NCBI GenBank assembly: GCA_001464865.1
Contig: LNEG01000070.1
Span: 1 to 35,326, forward strand
Source: Burkholderiales bacterium Ga0074133
GTDB lineage: Bacteria; Pseudomonadota; Gammaproteobacteria; Burkholderiales; Burkholderiaceae_C
Length of the DNA stretch: 35,326 bases
Reading direction: 5' to 3'
Part shown: positions 6,510-13,882 of the stretch, piece by piece
Position numbering within the stretch: position 1 is the first letter of the stretch
Layout: each line of letters opens with the position of its first letter
Notes under the pieces: generated by a model
The model's input: only the letters and a program-made list of their open reading frames with translations
Database searches by the model: none
What the model was told of the DNA's origin: nothing
Position numbers and translations under genes: made by a program

Positions 6510-7802
6510 ATGGCGACCTCCGTCCACCGCCAACGCCCCTTCGTACCCGTGCCACATTCCGACCATTCATTCGACGCAGTCATCATCGGTGCGGGTGCCG
6601 CCGGGCTTTTCTGTGCGGCGCAGGCCGGGCAGCGCGGCCTCAAGGTGCTGCTCATCGACCATGCCGACAAGGTGGCCGAGAAGATCCGGATCTCGGGCGG
6701 CGGGCGCTGCAATTTCACCAACCGCGACCTCGACCCGGCCGCGCCGCACAAATACTTTGTGGGCCAGAACCCGCAGTTTTGCCGCTCGGCACTGTCGCGC
6801 TACACGCCTGGCGACTTCATTGCACTGCTGCAAAAGCACGGCATAGCGTTCCACGAAAAACACAAGGGCCAGCTGTTTGCCGACCGCTCGGCCGAGGACA
6901 TCATCGCCATGCTGCTGGCCGAGTGCGCAGCAGGCGGTGTCGAGCGCTGGCAGCCCTGCAACGTCAAAAAAATAACGTTTTTGGCGCCAAGCCCAGGTTT
7001 TGATTGCCCTGGAAGCTATCAAATTGATACCGCGCGCGGCCTGGTGCAGGCACGCTCGCTGGTCATTGCAACGGGCGGTCTTTCCATTCCCAAGATTGGC
7101 GCCACCGATTTCGGCTACCGGCTGGCCGAGCAGTTTGGCGTGCCGCTGGTGGAGCGGCGGCCCGGCCTGGTGCCGCTCACGTTCGATGGCGATGCGTGGC
7201 AGCCCTACGCACAGCTGGCAGGGCTTGCGTTGCCCGTACGGATCAGCACGGGCAGCAAGAAGGCCCACATGGCCTTCGACGAAGACCTGCTATTCACGCA
7301 CCGTGGCCTGTCAGGGCCGGGCGTGCTGCAGATCTCCAGCTACTGGCAGGAGGGCACGCCGGTGGCCATCAACCTCGCGCCCGGCGTACCACTGGCCGAG
7401 GCACTGCCCAGGGCCAAAGCCCGCTCGCGCAAGCTGATCGCCAACGAGCTGGCCACCCTGGTGCCCAGCCGCCTGGCCGACACCTGGGCCCAGCGCGACA
7501 CCGAATGGCAGCGTCCCGTGAATGAAGCATCCGACAAGGCCCTGGCGCGGCTGGCCGAGCAGCTGGCGCGCTGGGAGCTGACGCCCACCGGCACCGAGGG
7601 CTACCGCAAGGCTGAAGTCACGCTGGGCGGCGTGGACACGCGGGCGCTTTCGCAGCAGACTATGGAGAGCCGGTCGCAACCCGGCCTGTACTTCATCGGC
7701 GAGGTGGTGGACGTGACGGGCTGGCTGGGCGGCTACAACTTCCAGTGGGCATGGTCCAGCGCCTACGCCTGTGCGCAGGCCCTGCCTGCCGCGGTGGCAT
7801 GA
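6510..7802 (+). CDS. BaiN/HI0933-family NAD(P)/FAD-dependent flavoprotein
   Basis: Cytosolic flavoprotein of about 430 residues. It has an FAD-binding Rossmann motif IIGAGAAGLFCAAQ near the N-terminus, the family signature KIRISGGGRCNFTN, ATGGLSIPKIGATDFGYRLAEQFG in the middle, and the C-terminal GLYFIGEVVDVTGWLGGYNFQWAWSSA that closes the FAD site. These identify the HI0933/YhiN group; the name BaiN comes from a bile-acid dehydroxylation homologue and does not imply that reaction here. The start is uncertain: ATG at 6510 or GTG at 6549, just before the conserved domain. Residues about 156-172 are encoded by an AT-richer palindromic stretch (6977-7027) that matches repeats elsewhere in the window and appears to be an in-frame insertion. 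The physiological substrate is unknown. Confidence 0.88.
   Translation: MATSVHRQRPFVPVPHSDHSFDAVIIGAGAAGLFCAAQAGQRGLKVLLIDHADKVAEKIRISGGGRCNFTNRDLDPAAPHKYFVGQNPQFCRSALSRYTPGDFIALLQKHGIAFHEKHKGQLFADRSAEDIIAMLLAECAAGGVERWQPCNVKKITFLAPSPGFDCPGSYQIDTARGLVQARSLVIATGGLSIPKIGATDFGYRLAEQFGVPLVERRPGLVPLTFDGDAWQPYAQLAGLALPVRISTGSKKAHMAFDEDLLFTHRGLSGPGVLQISSYWQEGTPVAINLAPGVPLAEALPRAKARSRKLIANELATLVPSRLADTWAQRDTEWQRPVNEASDKALARLAEQLARWELTPTGTEGYRKAEVTLGGVDTRALSQQTMESRSQPGLYFIGEVVDVTGWLGGYNFQWAWSSAYACAQALPAAVA
6977..7027 (-). repeat. Copy 1 of a ~50-bp AT-richer dispersed repeat, in frame inside the flavoprotein gene
   Basis: Read on the minus strand it contains TTTGATAGCTTCCAGG, then AACCTGGGCTTGGCGCC and AAAAAC. 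The same framework (GATAGC, CAGG, AACCTGG, CTT, GGC) appears at 15007-15057 and 24692-24743. Local palindromes TATCAAATTGATA and TTGGCGCCAA are present. Base composition is clearly lower in G+C than the surrounding gene. Confidence 0.6.
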
Positions 7803-7898
7803 GGCACATCGGGCAGGCGGACCTGGTGATGCCGCCCCTGCACACAACCCATCGTCGCGGTGCTTGCAGCTGCATCCACGCGCCGGGCAGGTGCTCCC

Positions 7899-8213
7899 AT
7901 GGATGGATTTGAGCGCGCCGAACGGTGGCAGGCGGCTGCCACGGCGGCGGGGACGCTGCTGGCGATCGTCCCGGCCGCCAGCGTCGCGGGCAACATTTTT
8001 GTCGCCATCCTGGCAGCGCTCGGTGCAGGGTCGCTGGCAGGCGGCGCCGTCATGCTGTGGTGGCTGCGCACGCCCGAGGGCGACGCCTGCCTGAGGGCCG
8101 ATGCGCGCCTGTCGGGCCGGTCCACAAAGGGCTGGGCACTGTGGCTGGGGAACCTGTCGCCCGGCATCGTCTTGATGGCGCTGGCCTGGGCACTGCAGAC
8201 ACGCATGGGCTGA
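7899..8213 (+). CDS. Small hypothetical membrane protein
   Basis: I do not recognise this 104-residue product. Visible features are two strongly hydrophobic segments, one at about residues 12-48 (interrupted by Gly and Pro, possibly two passes) and one at about 82-100, with a short charged stretch between them (RTPEGDACLRADARLSGRSTKGW). The codon pattern, with G or C at nearly all third positions, resembles that of true genes in the window, and the opposite strand is not a better candidate. The ATG at 7899 has only a weak ribosome site. It lies 96 bp downstream of the flavoprotein gene and converges on the GGDEF-EAL gene ending at 8261. Real, but of unknown function, is my best estimate. Confidence 0.6.
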   Translation: MDGFERAERWQAAATAAGTLLAIVPAASVAGNIFVAILAALGAGSLAGGAVMLWWLRTPEGDACLRADARLSGRSTKGWALWLGNLSPGIVLMALAWALQTRMG

Positions 8214-8260
8214 CCCAACGGCGGCGCGTCGCCACCCGGCCCTGGAACCTGCTGAAGGCC

Positions 8261-11200
8261 TTACGCCTTGTGCAGCCCTGCTGCCTGTTGCGCCACATGC
8301 CGCGTGGCCCATGCCAGCAGCTCGTCTTCAGGCAGCGGGCGGCTGAAGTAGTAGCCCTGCAGCTCCTCGCAGTCGAGCGCACCCAGCACCTGCGCGGTGG
8401 CCATGTCTTCCACGCCCTCGGCCACGATCGCCAGCCCGAGGGTGTGGCCCAGGGCGATGATGGCGCGGGTGATGGCCATGTCGGCCGGGTTGTTCAGCAT
8501 GTCGTGCACGAAGGATTTGTCGACCTTGAGCCGGTCGATGTCAAAACGCTTGAGGTACGCCAGGCTGGAATACCCGGTGCCGAAATCATCGATGGCCAGC
8601 TGCACGCCCAGGGTCTTGAGCGCCGCCAGCTGCTGCTCGGCAGCGTTGGCGTTGCCCATGAGGTGCGACTCGGTGATCTCCAGTTCCAGCCGGTGCGCGG
8701 GCATGCCGGTGCGCGCAAGCAGCGCTTCGATGTCCCGCACCAGTATGGGGTCGGCCATTTGCGCGGCAGACAGGTTGACCGACACGGTGACCTCGGCCAG
8801 CACCGGCGGAGCAGCGCCGTCGTGCTGCACGGCACCCGGCACGGCCTGCCAGCGCACCCACTGCTCGCATGCCTGTTGCAGCACCCAGCTGCCGATGGGA
8901 CGGATCATCCCGGTTTCTTCGGCAATGGGAATGAACTCGCTGGGCGGTATGCTGCCCAGCACGGCGTTGTTCCAGCGCAAGAGGGCTTCCATGCCCAGCA
9001 GGCGAGACCCGCGGGCGCTGACCCGCGGCTGGTAGTGCAGGCTGAGTTCGCCGCGCTCCAGTGCGCGCCGCAGCTGCTGCTCCAGTCCTTGACGCGCCAG
9101 GGTCCGCTGGTCGGTCTCCACCGAGTAGAAAAGCGCCATGTCACGCCCGGTGGTCTTGGCCTCGTACATGGCGGCATCGGCGCGGCGCATCAGTTCGTCA
9201 ATATCGTTGCCGTCGTCCGGGTACACGGCAATGCCCACGCTGCACGACACGTTCAGTTCGTGCCCCTGCACCGGGTGGCTTTGCCGGATCAGCGGTATCA
9301 GGCGGCGCTCCACCAGCTGGCGTACGTCGTCCGGCCCGGCCACGTCGCGCATCACCACGACGAACTCGTCGCCCCCCAGGCGGCTGACGGTGTCGCGCGA
9401 GCGCACCGCCTGCGTCAGCCGCGCTGCCACCGACCGCAACAAGCCGTCGCCCACATGGTGCCCCAGCGTGTCGTTGATGGCCTTGAAGCGGTCGAGATCA
9501 ATGAACAGCACGGCCACCTTTTCACCCGTGACCGATGCCTGGCCCAGCGCAGCGCGCAGCCGCTGCACGCACAGCGAACGGTTGGGCAACTCGGTCAGCA
9601 CATCGTGGTGCGCCAGGAACTGGATGCGCTCTTCGCTGCGCTTGCGGTCGGTGATGTCGATGGCAATGCCGATGTGGTTGGTCACCTCGCCACCCTTGCC
9701 CTCGCGCACGGCCGACACCATCAGCCAGGCGGGGTAGGTCTCGCCGGAGCGGCGGCGAAAACGCACCTCGCCTTGCCACGATTCCTTGTCCTGCATGGCC
9801 CGGCGCACCACTGCCGCCAGCGGCTCATCGCCAGGCTCTTGCTGCAGCAGAAAGCCCAGGTCTTCGCCGATGATCTCGTAGAAGTCGTGGTGCGTGCTGC
9901 GGCACAGCGCGTGGTTCACGCTGATGATGCGGTGCTCGGCATTCATGATGATGATGCCCTCGGACGACGCCTCGAACACCTTGGCCCACAGCTCCAGGCG
10001 CTGCTCCATCACCTTGAGCACATTGATGGGCGTGAAGGCCGTGAGCATGGCGTCGCGCCCCTGGAACAGCAGGCGCCGCGCTGACAGCACCGCCCACGAT
10101 GGCTCGGGGCCAGCCTTCCAGCGCACCTCGAACTCATCCACAGAGCCGTGATCGGCCAGCCGCTGGAAAAAGCGCGCACGCACCCCCGGCTCCAGCCCCA
10201 TCGCCCAGGGGTCTGCGCGGCGGCCGCCCAGCCACTGCGCAGCCGGCGCGTTGGAGTGCAACACCTCATGCTCCGGAATGGACGTGACCACCATCGGGAT
10301 CGGAAATGCCTCGACCAGTTCACGCTGGGCCTCTGCGGCCCGCGCACTGGCCGCGAGCTCCTGCTGCAGCAGCCGCTCGCGGTCGAGCTGGGCCAGCATG
10401 TCGTTGAACGCGGTGACCAGGCGGCCGATCTCGTCGCGGCTGGCCCAGCTGGCGCGCAAGGTGTGGTCACCACTGCGTCGCACCTCGTCGGCCACACGCG
10501 CCAGGTGCTGCAGCGGCTTGGCAATCTGCCGCGCGACCAGCGTCACCAGGCCCAGGATGCAGCCCAGCAGCGCCAGGGCAGTGCCCAGATGCAGCCACAT
10601 GCGGGCAAACAGGCTGTCCACACGCTGCAGCAGCAGGCCCTCCAAGTCGTGGATGCCCACACCCCATGCGTCGCGCAGGGCCTCCAGCACCCGCGCGTGC
10701 TGTGCCGATGCCTGCGCAACCCCCAGGCGCGACTCGCCCGCCGCCACGTCCTGCAGCTGCGCCTCGAACGCGGCCACCGCCGTGCGCAGGGCCTCGCGCG
10801 GGCGCGTCTGCGATGCACGCAGGTCGGGCGAGCCAGCGATGAACGCCTGGTCGTAGTCGGACTCCACACCCAGCATCACGGCATCGAGCCGCCCTGCCAG
10901 CGTCAGCAGCTCGGATGACCACTGGGGTCCGCGCCTGGCGGGGCTGGCGTCCAGGAAGCTCACCGTATCGTGCACGGCCTGCAGCATTTCGGGAAAGCGC
11001 AGCACCACCAACGACATCACGTAGTAGCTGTCCAGGTCCGGGTCCAGGATCAGGTTGGACTGGTTGCCGACGGTGGTGAGCAGCGCCCGCCCCTCGCGCA
11101 GCAGCAAACTGCGCTGGCGCGCCAGGGCACGCAGTTCCTGCACATCCATGGGTGCTCCGGAGCCGGCTTCGGGCATTGCCTGCAAGGTATCGGCAAAGCG

Positions 11201-11515
11201 CTGGGCGGCATCGCCGGTGTGGAGCATGTCGTCGTGGCGCGCCCGCACCTCGGCCAGGCGCTGCTGCACGCCAGGCAGCACCAGGGGCTGCGAACCGCCC
11301 GGCGCAAACTGGCCCATGAGGGCGTCGCGCACCACGGCGGCGTAGGTCGTGCCCACCACCTCCTTGCGCGCAAAGTCGATCGCCAGGTACTTCTCATGGA
11401 TCAGGATGCCCGACACATAGATCACCGCCGTGAGATCCAGCAGATAGATGAGCATGAGCTTGCGGCCCACACTGAGCCGGCCAAGCCAGCCCGATACGCG
11501 ATGCATGAATGCCAT
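8261..11515 (-). CDS. Membrane GGDEF-EAL protein with HAMP and PAS domains
   Basis: Bifunctional cyclic-di-GMP enzyme candidate of 1084 residues. Order: membrane helix (about 18-42), large periplasmic helical sensor (43-305), second helix (about 308-331), HAMP (330-385), PAS (about 400-500), PAS (about 525-640), GGDEF (about 655-815), EAL (about 830-1075). The cyclase motif RLGGDEFVVVM (about 714) is intact, with an inhibitory-site RSRD five residues before it. The phosphodiesterase residues are also present: EALLRW (about 841), NLSAAQM, EITESHLM, DDFGTGYSSL, KVDKSFV and GVED. Both activities are therefore possible, and one may dominate depending on the signal. It is monocistronic, and the periplasmic domain has no recognisable ligand motif. 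No strong ribosome site is seen; a second Met three codons in is an alternative start. Confidence 0.95.
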   Translation of the reverse strand: MAFMHRVSGWLGRLSVGRKLMLIYLLDLTAVIYVSGILIHEKYLAIDFARKEVVGTTYAAVVRDALMGQFAPGGSQPLVLPGVQQRLAEVRARHDDMLHTGDAAQRFADTLQAMPEAGSGAPMDVQELRALARQRSLLLREGRALLTTVGNQSNLILDPDLDSYYVMSLVVLRFPEMLQAVHDTVSFLDASPARRGPQWSSELLTLAGRLDAVMLGVESDYDQAFIAGSPDLRASQTRPREALRTAVAAFEAQLQDVAAGESRLGVAQASAQHARVLEALRDAWGVGIHDLEGLLLQRVDSLFARMWLHLGTALALLGCILGLVTLVARQIAKPLQHLARVADEVRRSGDHTLRASWASRDEIGRLVTAFNDMLAQLDRERLLQQELAASARAAEAQRELVEAFPIPMVVTSIPEHEVLHSNAPAAQWLGGRRADPWAMGLEPGVRARFFQRLADHGSVDEFEVRWKAGPEPSWAVLSARRLLFQGRDAMLTAFTPINVLKVMEQRLELWAKVFEASSEGIIIMNAEHRIISVNHALCRSTHHDFYEIIGEDLGFLLQQEPGDEPLAAVVRRAMQDKESWQGEVRFRRRSGETYPAWLMVSAVREGKGGEVTNHIGIAIDITDRKRSEERIQFLAHHDVLTELPNRSLCVQRLRAALGQASVTGEKVAVLFIDLDRFKAINDTLGHHVGDGLLRSVAARLTQAVRSRDTVSRLGGDEFVVVMRDVAGPDDVRQLVERRLIPLIRQSHPVQGHELNVSCSVGIAVYPDDGNDIDELMRRADAAMYEAKTTGRDMALFYSVETDQRTLARQGLEQQLRRALERGELSLHYQPRVSARGSRLLGMEALLRWNNAVLGSIPPSEFIPIAEETGMIRPIGSWVLQQACEQWVRWQAVPGAVQHDGAAPPVLAEVTVSVNLSAAQMADPILVRDIEALLARTGMPAHRLELEITESHLMGNANAAEQQLAALKTLGVQLAIDDFGTGYSSLAYLKRFDIDRLKVDKSFVHDMLNNPADMAITRAIIALGHTLGLAIVAEGVEDMATAQVLGALDCEELQGYYFSRPLPEDELLAWATRHVAQQAAGLHKA

Positions 11516-11642
11516 GGTTCAGCAGGATTCACCGGCAGGCAGCGCAGGGCGGATTGCCCTGCGCCGCCTGCCGGATGGTTATGCGATGTACCGATGCAAG
11601 TTCTGCGCCACGGCCGCCTGTCGGGCCCCGCCAAGGACGGGC

Positions 11643-11673
11643 TTGCGCCTGCCGGGGCCGATCACGCTATAAT
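11643..11673 (+). promoter_or_regulatory. Putative sigma70 promoter of rpsU
   Basis: A perfect -10 hexamer TATAAT lies at 11668-11673. The best -35 match is TTGCGC at 11643-11648 with a long 19-bp spacer. Transcription would start near 11680, giving a leader of about 120 nt before rpsU. Confidence 0.6.
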
Positions 11674-11733
11674 GCTCGGCTTTGCTGGCAATGCCCCGTC
11701 GGCCAAATACTAGTTACAGACGGGGAAACCGCT

Positions 11734-11796
11734 ATGTATGGACTTGAGGCCCGATCTCCCCAAGCCCCTCTGCAGGCACCATTTGGAAACCATTAG
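11734..11796 (+). CDS. Candidate leader peptide A upstream of rpsU (20 codons)
   Basis: ATG at 11734 with a plausible ribosome site GGGGAAA (11722-11728). It encodes a 20-residue peptide beginning MYGLEARSP and stops with TAG at 11794-11796, three bases before the rpsU ATG. It is too short to judge by composition. See the overlapping frame at 11738. Confidence 0.35.
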   Translation: MYGLEARSPQAPLQAPFGNH

Positions 11797-11800
11797 CTAA
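11738..11800 (+). CDS. Candidate leader peptide B, stop overlaps rpsU start (TAATG)
   Basis: A second ATG four bases into leader A opens a 20-codon frame beginning [10 protein letters not shown]. Its TAA stop (11798-11800) shares its last A with the rpsU ATG. Overlap of this kind is typical of translational coupling, and rpsU has no Shine-Dalgarno sequence of its own. It uses the same GGGGAAA site at a spacing of 9-10 nt. Confidence 0.4.
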   Translation: MDLRPDLPKPLCRHHLETIS

Positions 11801-12012
11801 TGACTACGATCCGCGTAAAAGAAAACGAACCCTTTGACGTCGCCCTGCGCCGCTTCAAGCGCACCATCGAAAAGCTCGGCCTGCTGACCGACCTGCGCGC
11901 CCGCGAGTTCTACGAAAAGCCCACTTCCGAGCGCAAGCGCAAGAAGGCAGCCGCCGTCAAGCGCCACTACAAGCGCGTGCGCAGCATGCAGCTGCCCAAG
12001 AAGCTGTACTAA
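11800..12012 (+). CDS. rpsU: 30S ribosomal protein bS21
   Basis: Small-subunit ribosomal protein bS21, 70 residues, which sits near the anti-Shine-Dalgarno end of 16S rRNA and helps translation initiation. The sequence [21 protein letters not shown] and the very basic C-terminal half ([16 protein letters not shown]) are diagnostic. The length is normal. The region just upstream of the ATG (CCATTAGCTA) has no Shine-Dalgarno sequence, the nearest being TGGAAA about 13 nt away. This is notable because a leader reading frame ends exactly on the start codon, which suggests coupling. A sigma70-like promoter at 11643-11673 and a strong intrinsic terminator at 12058-12097 bracket it, so it is probably transcribed largely on its own, with yqeY following. 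Confidence 0.98.
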   Translation: MTTIRVKENEPFDVALRRFKRTIEKLGLLTDLRAREFYEKPTSERKRKKAAAVKRHYKRVRSMQLPKKLY

Positions 12013-12057
12013 GTACTGCTTCGGCCCCGTCAGTCCCTGATACGGACGACAGCCGCC

Positions 12058-12097
12058 AAACCCGCGCTAGGGACGCCAAGCGCGGGTTTTTGTTTTT
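12058..12097 (+). terminator. Rho-independent terminator after rpsU
   Basis: AAACCCGCGCT (12058-12068), a 10-nt loop, then AGCGCGGGTTT (12079-12089) form a perfect 11-bp stem. The T-rich run TTTTTGTTTTTT (ending 12097) follows. This is a textbook intrinsic terminator 46 bp after the rpsU stop. Confidence 0.93.
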
Positions 12098-12104
12098 TCG
12101 GGTC

Positions 12105-12194
12105 TGCACAAAGCCCCTCTGGCGCCGTTGCGGCGCATAGCCGTAGCAAGACTACTGTCTGCGGCGCAGCGCCTAGCCAGAGGGGCTTTGTGCA
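12105..12194. repeat. 90-bp hairpin element, unit 1 of a shared-core family
   Basis: Perfect 18-bp inverted arms TGCACAAAGCCCCTCTGG (12105-12122) and their complement (12177-12194) enclose a 54-bp core (12123-12176) that starts CGCCGTTGC and ends GCGCCTAG. Within it TGCGGCGCA occurs twice as a direct repeat (12129-12137, 12160-12168). The core layout matches two units at 16805-17011, although the arms are unrelated. It lies between the rpsU terminator and the yqeY ribosome site. Confidence 0.75.
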
Positions 12195-12234
12195 AACCCT
12201 CCGTCCCTGTCTGAAACCAAAAAAGGAAGCCGCG

Positions 12235-12684
12235 ATGAGCCTCAAGGACCAGATCACCGAAGACATGAAGACCGCCATGCGCGCCAAGGACAGCGAGCGC
12301 CTGGGCACCATCCGCCTGCTGCAGGCCGCGATGAAGCAAAAGGAAGTGGACGAGCGCATCGTGCTGGACGACGTGGCGGTGGTGGCCATCGTGGACAAGC
12401 TCATCAAGCAGCGCAAGGACTCGATCACCGCGTTTGAAGGCGCGGGCCGCCAGGACCTGGCCGACAAGGAAAAGGCCGAGATGGCCGTGCTGCAGGCCTA
12501 CCTGCCCGAGCGCATGTCGGCTGACGAAACGCTGGCCGCCGTGAAGGCCATCGTGGCGGAGATCGGTGCTTCGGGCCCCGGCGACATGGGCAAGGTCATG
12601 GGCGTGGTCAAGACCCGCCTGGCAGGCAAGGCCGACATGGGCCAGGTGTCTGCCGCCGTGAAGGCTGCACTCTCGGGCGGCTGA
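12235..12684 (+). CDS. yqeY: GatB/YqeY domain protein
   Basis: Cytosolic protein of 149 residues consisting of the YqeY domain, related to the tRNA-binding tail domain of GatB, the Asp/Glu-tRNA amidotransferase subunit. Diagnostic stretches are LKDQITEDMKTAMRAKDSER, RLLQAAMKQKEVDER, EKAEMAVLQAYLP and the C-terminal GPGDMGKVMGVVKTRLAGKADM. The standalone protein's role is unclear; an association with tRNA is inferred from the GatB tail. The start at 12235 has a good ribosome site (AAGGAAG). It follows rpsU, as is common in betaproteobacteria, but the dnaG and rpoD genes often found next are absent here, replaced by a convergent LysR gene. Confidence 0.95.
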   Translation: MSLKDQITEDMKTAMRAKDSERLGTIRLLQAAMKQKEVDERIVLDDVAVVAIVDKLIKQRKDSITAFEGAGRQDLADKEKAEMAVLQAYLPERMSADETLAAVKAIVAEIGASGPGDMGKVMGVVKTRLAGKADMGQVSAAVKAALSGG

Positions 12685-12781
12685 AACGACCGCTTCTTTT
12701 CTCGCATCGGCGCGGTTTAGGACCTCCAGCCGATCGAACTGGCGCACCCCTCGCCGGCAGCCGCCGCGCAAGGGCCGCCAA

Positions 12782-12860
12782 GACGCCGTGGCGTCGCTGC
12801 GCATCCGTGCGGTGGCGGCGTCCCCCTTGAGGGGGAAGGCGCGAAGCGACTCAGGGGGTG
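12782..12860. repeat. Palindromic intergenic repeat overlapping the LysR stop codon
   Basis: Two hairpins: GACGCC-GT-GGCGTC (12782-12795) and TCCCCC-TTGA-GGGGGA (12821-12836). They are followed by AAGGCGCGAAGCGACTCAGGGGGTG, whose CTCAGGGGG can pair alternatively with CCCCCTTGAG. It fills the convergent gap between yqeY and the LysR gene, whose final codons and stop (12851-12853) lie inside it. I recall very similar C-run/G-run repeats scattered through Comamonadaceae genomes. Confidence 0.65.
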
Positions 12861-13759
12861 TTCCAAGCCTCGCGGAAATGTGCCTGCAAAAACTCCACGC
12901 ATACCCGCACCTTGGCGGAGCGCTCCAGCCGCGTGGGGTACACCGCCCACACGTTGGCCTCCTGCTGCCACTGCGGCAGGACCTGCACCAGCCGCCCGGC
13001 CTGCAGATGACCGCCGACGTCCCACAGCGAGCGCAACACCACCCCCCGGCCGTCCACGGCCCACTGCACGGCCATTTCGCCGTTGTTGGCCGACAGCGGG
13101 CCGCGCACCTTGACCGACTCTTCCTGCGCACCGCTGCGCAGCCGCCACGTGCCAAACGGGTGGTCACGCTCCTTGATCACCAGGCAGTCGTGCGCGGCGA
13201 GATCGGTCACCGTGCGCGGCGCACCCTTGCGCTGCAGGTAGGCCGGAGCGGCGCACAGCACGCGGTGGTTGTCGGCAAGGCGACGGGCGATGAGGTGCGG
13301 CGCGATCTCGTCGCCCACGCGCACGTCCAGGTCAAACCCTTCACCCGCCACATCCACCAGCCGGTCGAACACTTCGAGCCGCACCTGCAGCCCCGGGTGC
13401 TGCTCCACCAGCCGCGACAGCGCAGGCGCCACGATCTGGCGGCCGAAGCCGAAACTGCTGCTCACCCGCAACAGCCCGCGTGGCTCGCTGCGGGTGATGG
13501 CCACCTCCTGCATCAGCTGTTCCATGTCATCGAGGATGCGCTGCGCCCAGTGGAACACGCGCTCGCCCTCCTCCGTCACGGCCACACGGCGCGTGGTGCG
13601 GTGAAGCAGCTTCACCTGCAGGTCTTGCTCCAGGAGCCTGATGCGCTTGCTCACATAGGCGGGTGACGTGCCCAGCTCGGCGGCAGCACCGCCAAAGCTC
13701 GCCTTGCGCACAACAGCCGCGAACACGCGCAAGTCTTCCGCCGCAGGATTTTTATGCAC
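12851..13759 (-). CDS. LysR-family regulator, DmlR/TtuA-regulator type
   Basis: Transcription factor of about 302 residues. The N-terminal winged helix (about residues 5-65: EDLRVFAAVVRKASFGGAAAELGTSPAYVSKRIRLLEQDLQ) is followed by a linker helix and an effector-binding domain. It is divergent from the tartrate/D-malate dehydrogenase gene 123 bp away, which is the classical arrangement for a regulator of that gene in proteobacteria. I prefer the GTG at 13759 (VHKNPAAEDLRVF), because relatives begin with this residue series; ATGs at 13792 or 13843 would add unconserved N-termini, and none has a good ribosome site. The C-terminal ending EAWNTP is encoded by an intergenic repeat. The inducer is probably a dicarboxylate such as D-malate or tartrate, by analogy. 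Confidence 0.9.
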   Translation of the reverse strand: MHKNPAAEDLRVFAAVVRKASFGGAAAELGTSPAYVSKRIRLLEQDLQVKLLHRTTRRVAVTEEGERVFHWAQRILDDMEQLMQEVAITRSEPRGLLRVSSSFGFGRQIVAPALSRLVEQHPGLQVRLEVFDRLVDVAGEGFDLDVRVGDEIAPHLIARRLADNHRVLCAAPAYLQRKGAPRTVTDLAAHDCLVIKERDHPFGTWRLRSGAQEESVKVRGPLSANNGEMAVQWAVDGRGVVLRSLWDVGGHLQAGRLVQVLPQWQQEANVWAVYPTRLERSAKVRVCVEFLQAHFREAWNTP

Positions 13760-13788
13760 GTATTGTGAAGAATGAAGCCACAGTGAGC

Positions 13789-13822
13789 GCATTGTCGTTT
13801 TTGAGGGCGCTTGAAACAATGC
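13789..13822. promoter_or_regulatory. Candidate LysR-type operator in the divergent intergenic region
   Basis: Inverted repeat GCATTGT (13789-13795) / ACAATGC (13816-13822), with 20 bp between the arms, in the 123-bp region between the LysR gene and ttuC. A further ATTGT lies at 13762-13766. The position suits a LysR operator, but the spacing is longer than a canonical T-N11-A box. Confidence 0.35.
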
Positions 13823-13882
13823 ACATGCAACCCGGCCTGCCACTCCAGGCAGCCGCCCTCCATCCGCCGCAAGGACTGTTTC

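Noticed and set aside
7925-10084. A 719-codon plus-strand open frame over the small membrane protein and the GGDEF-EAL gene
   Set aside because: It lies opposite the conserved EAL and GGDEF motifs and shows the same shadow composition; no start signal or domain.
12105-12194. A second rpsU terminator
   Set aside because: The hairpin is very long, has a 54-bp core and no T-run, and its core recurs elsewhere; the terminator at 12058-12097 already explains rpsU termination.
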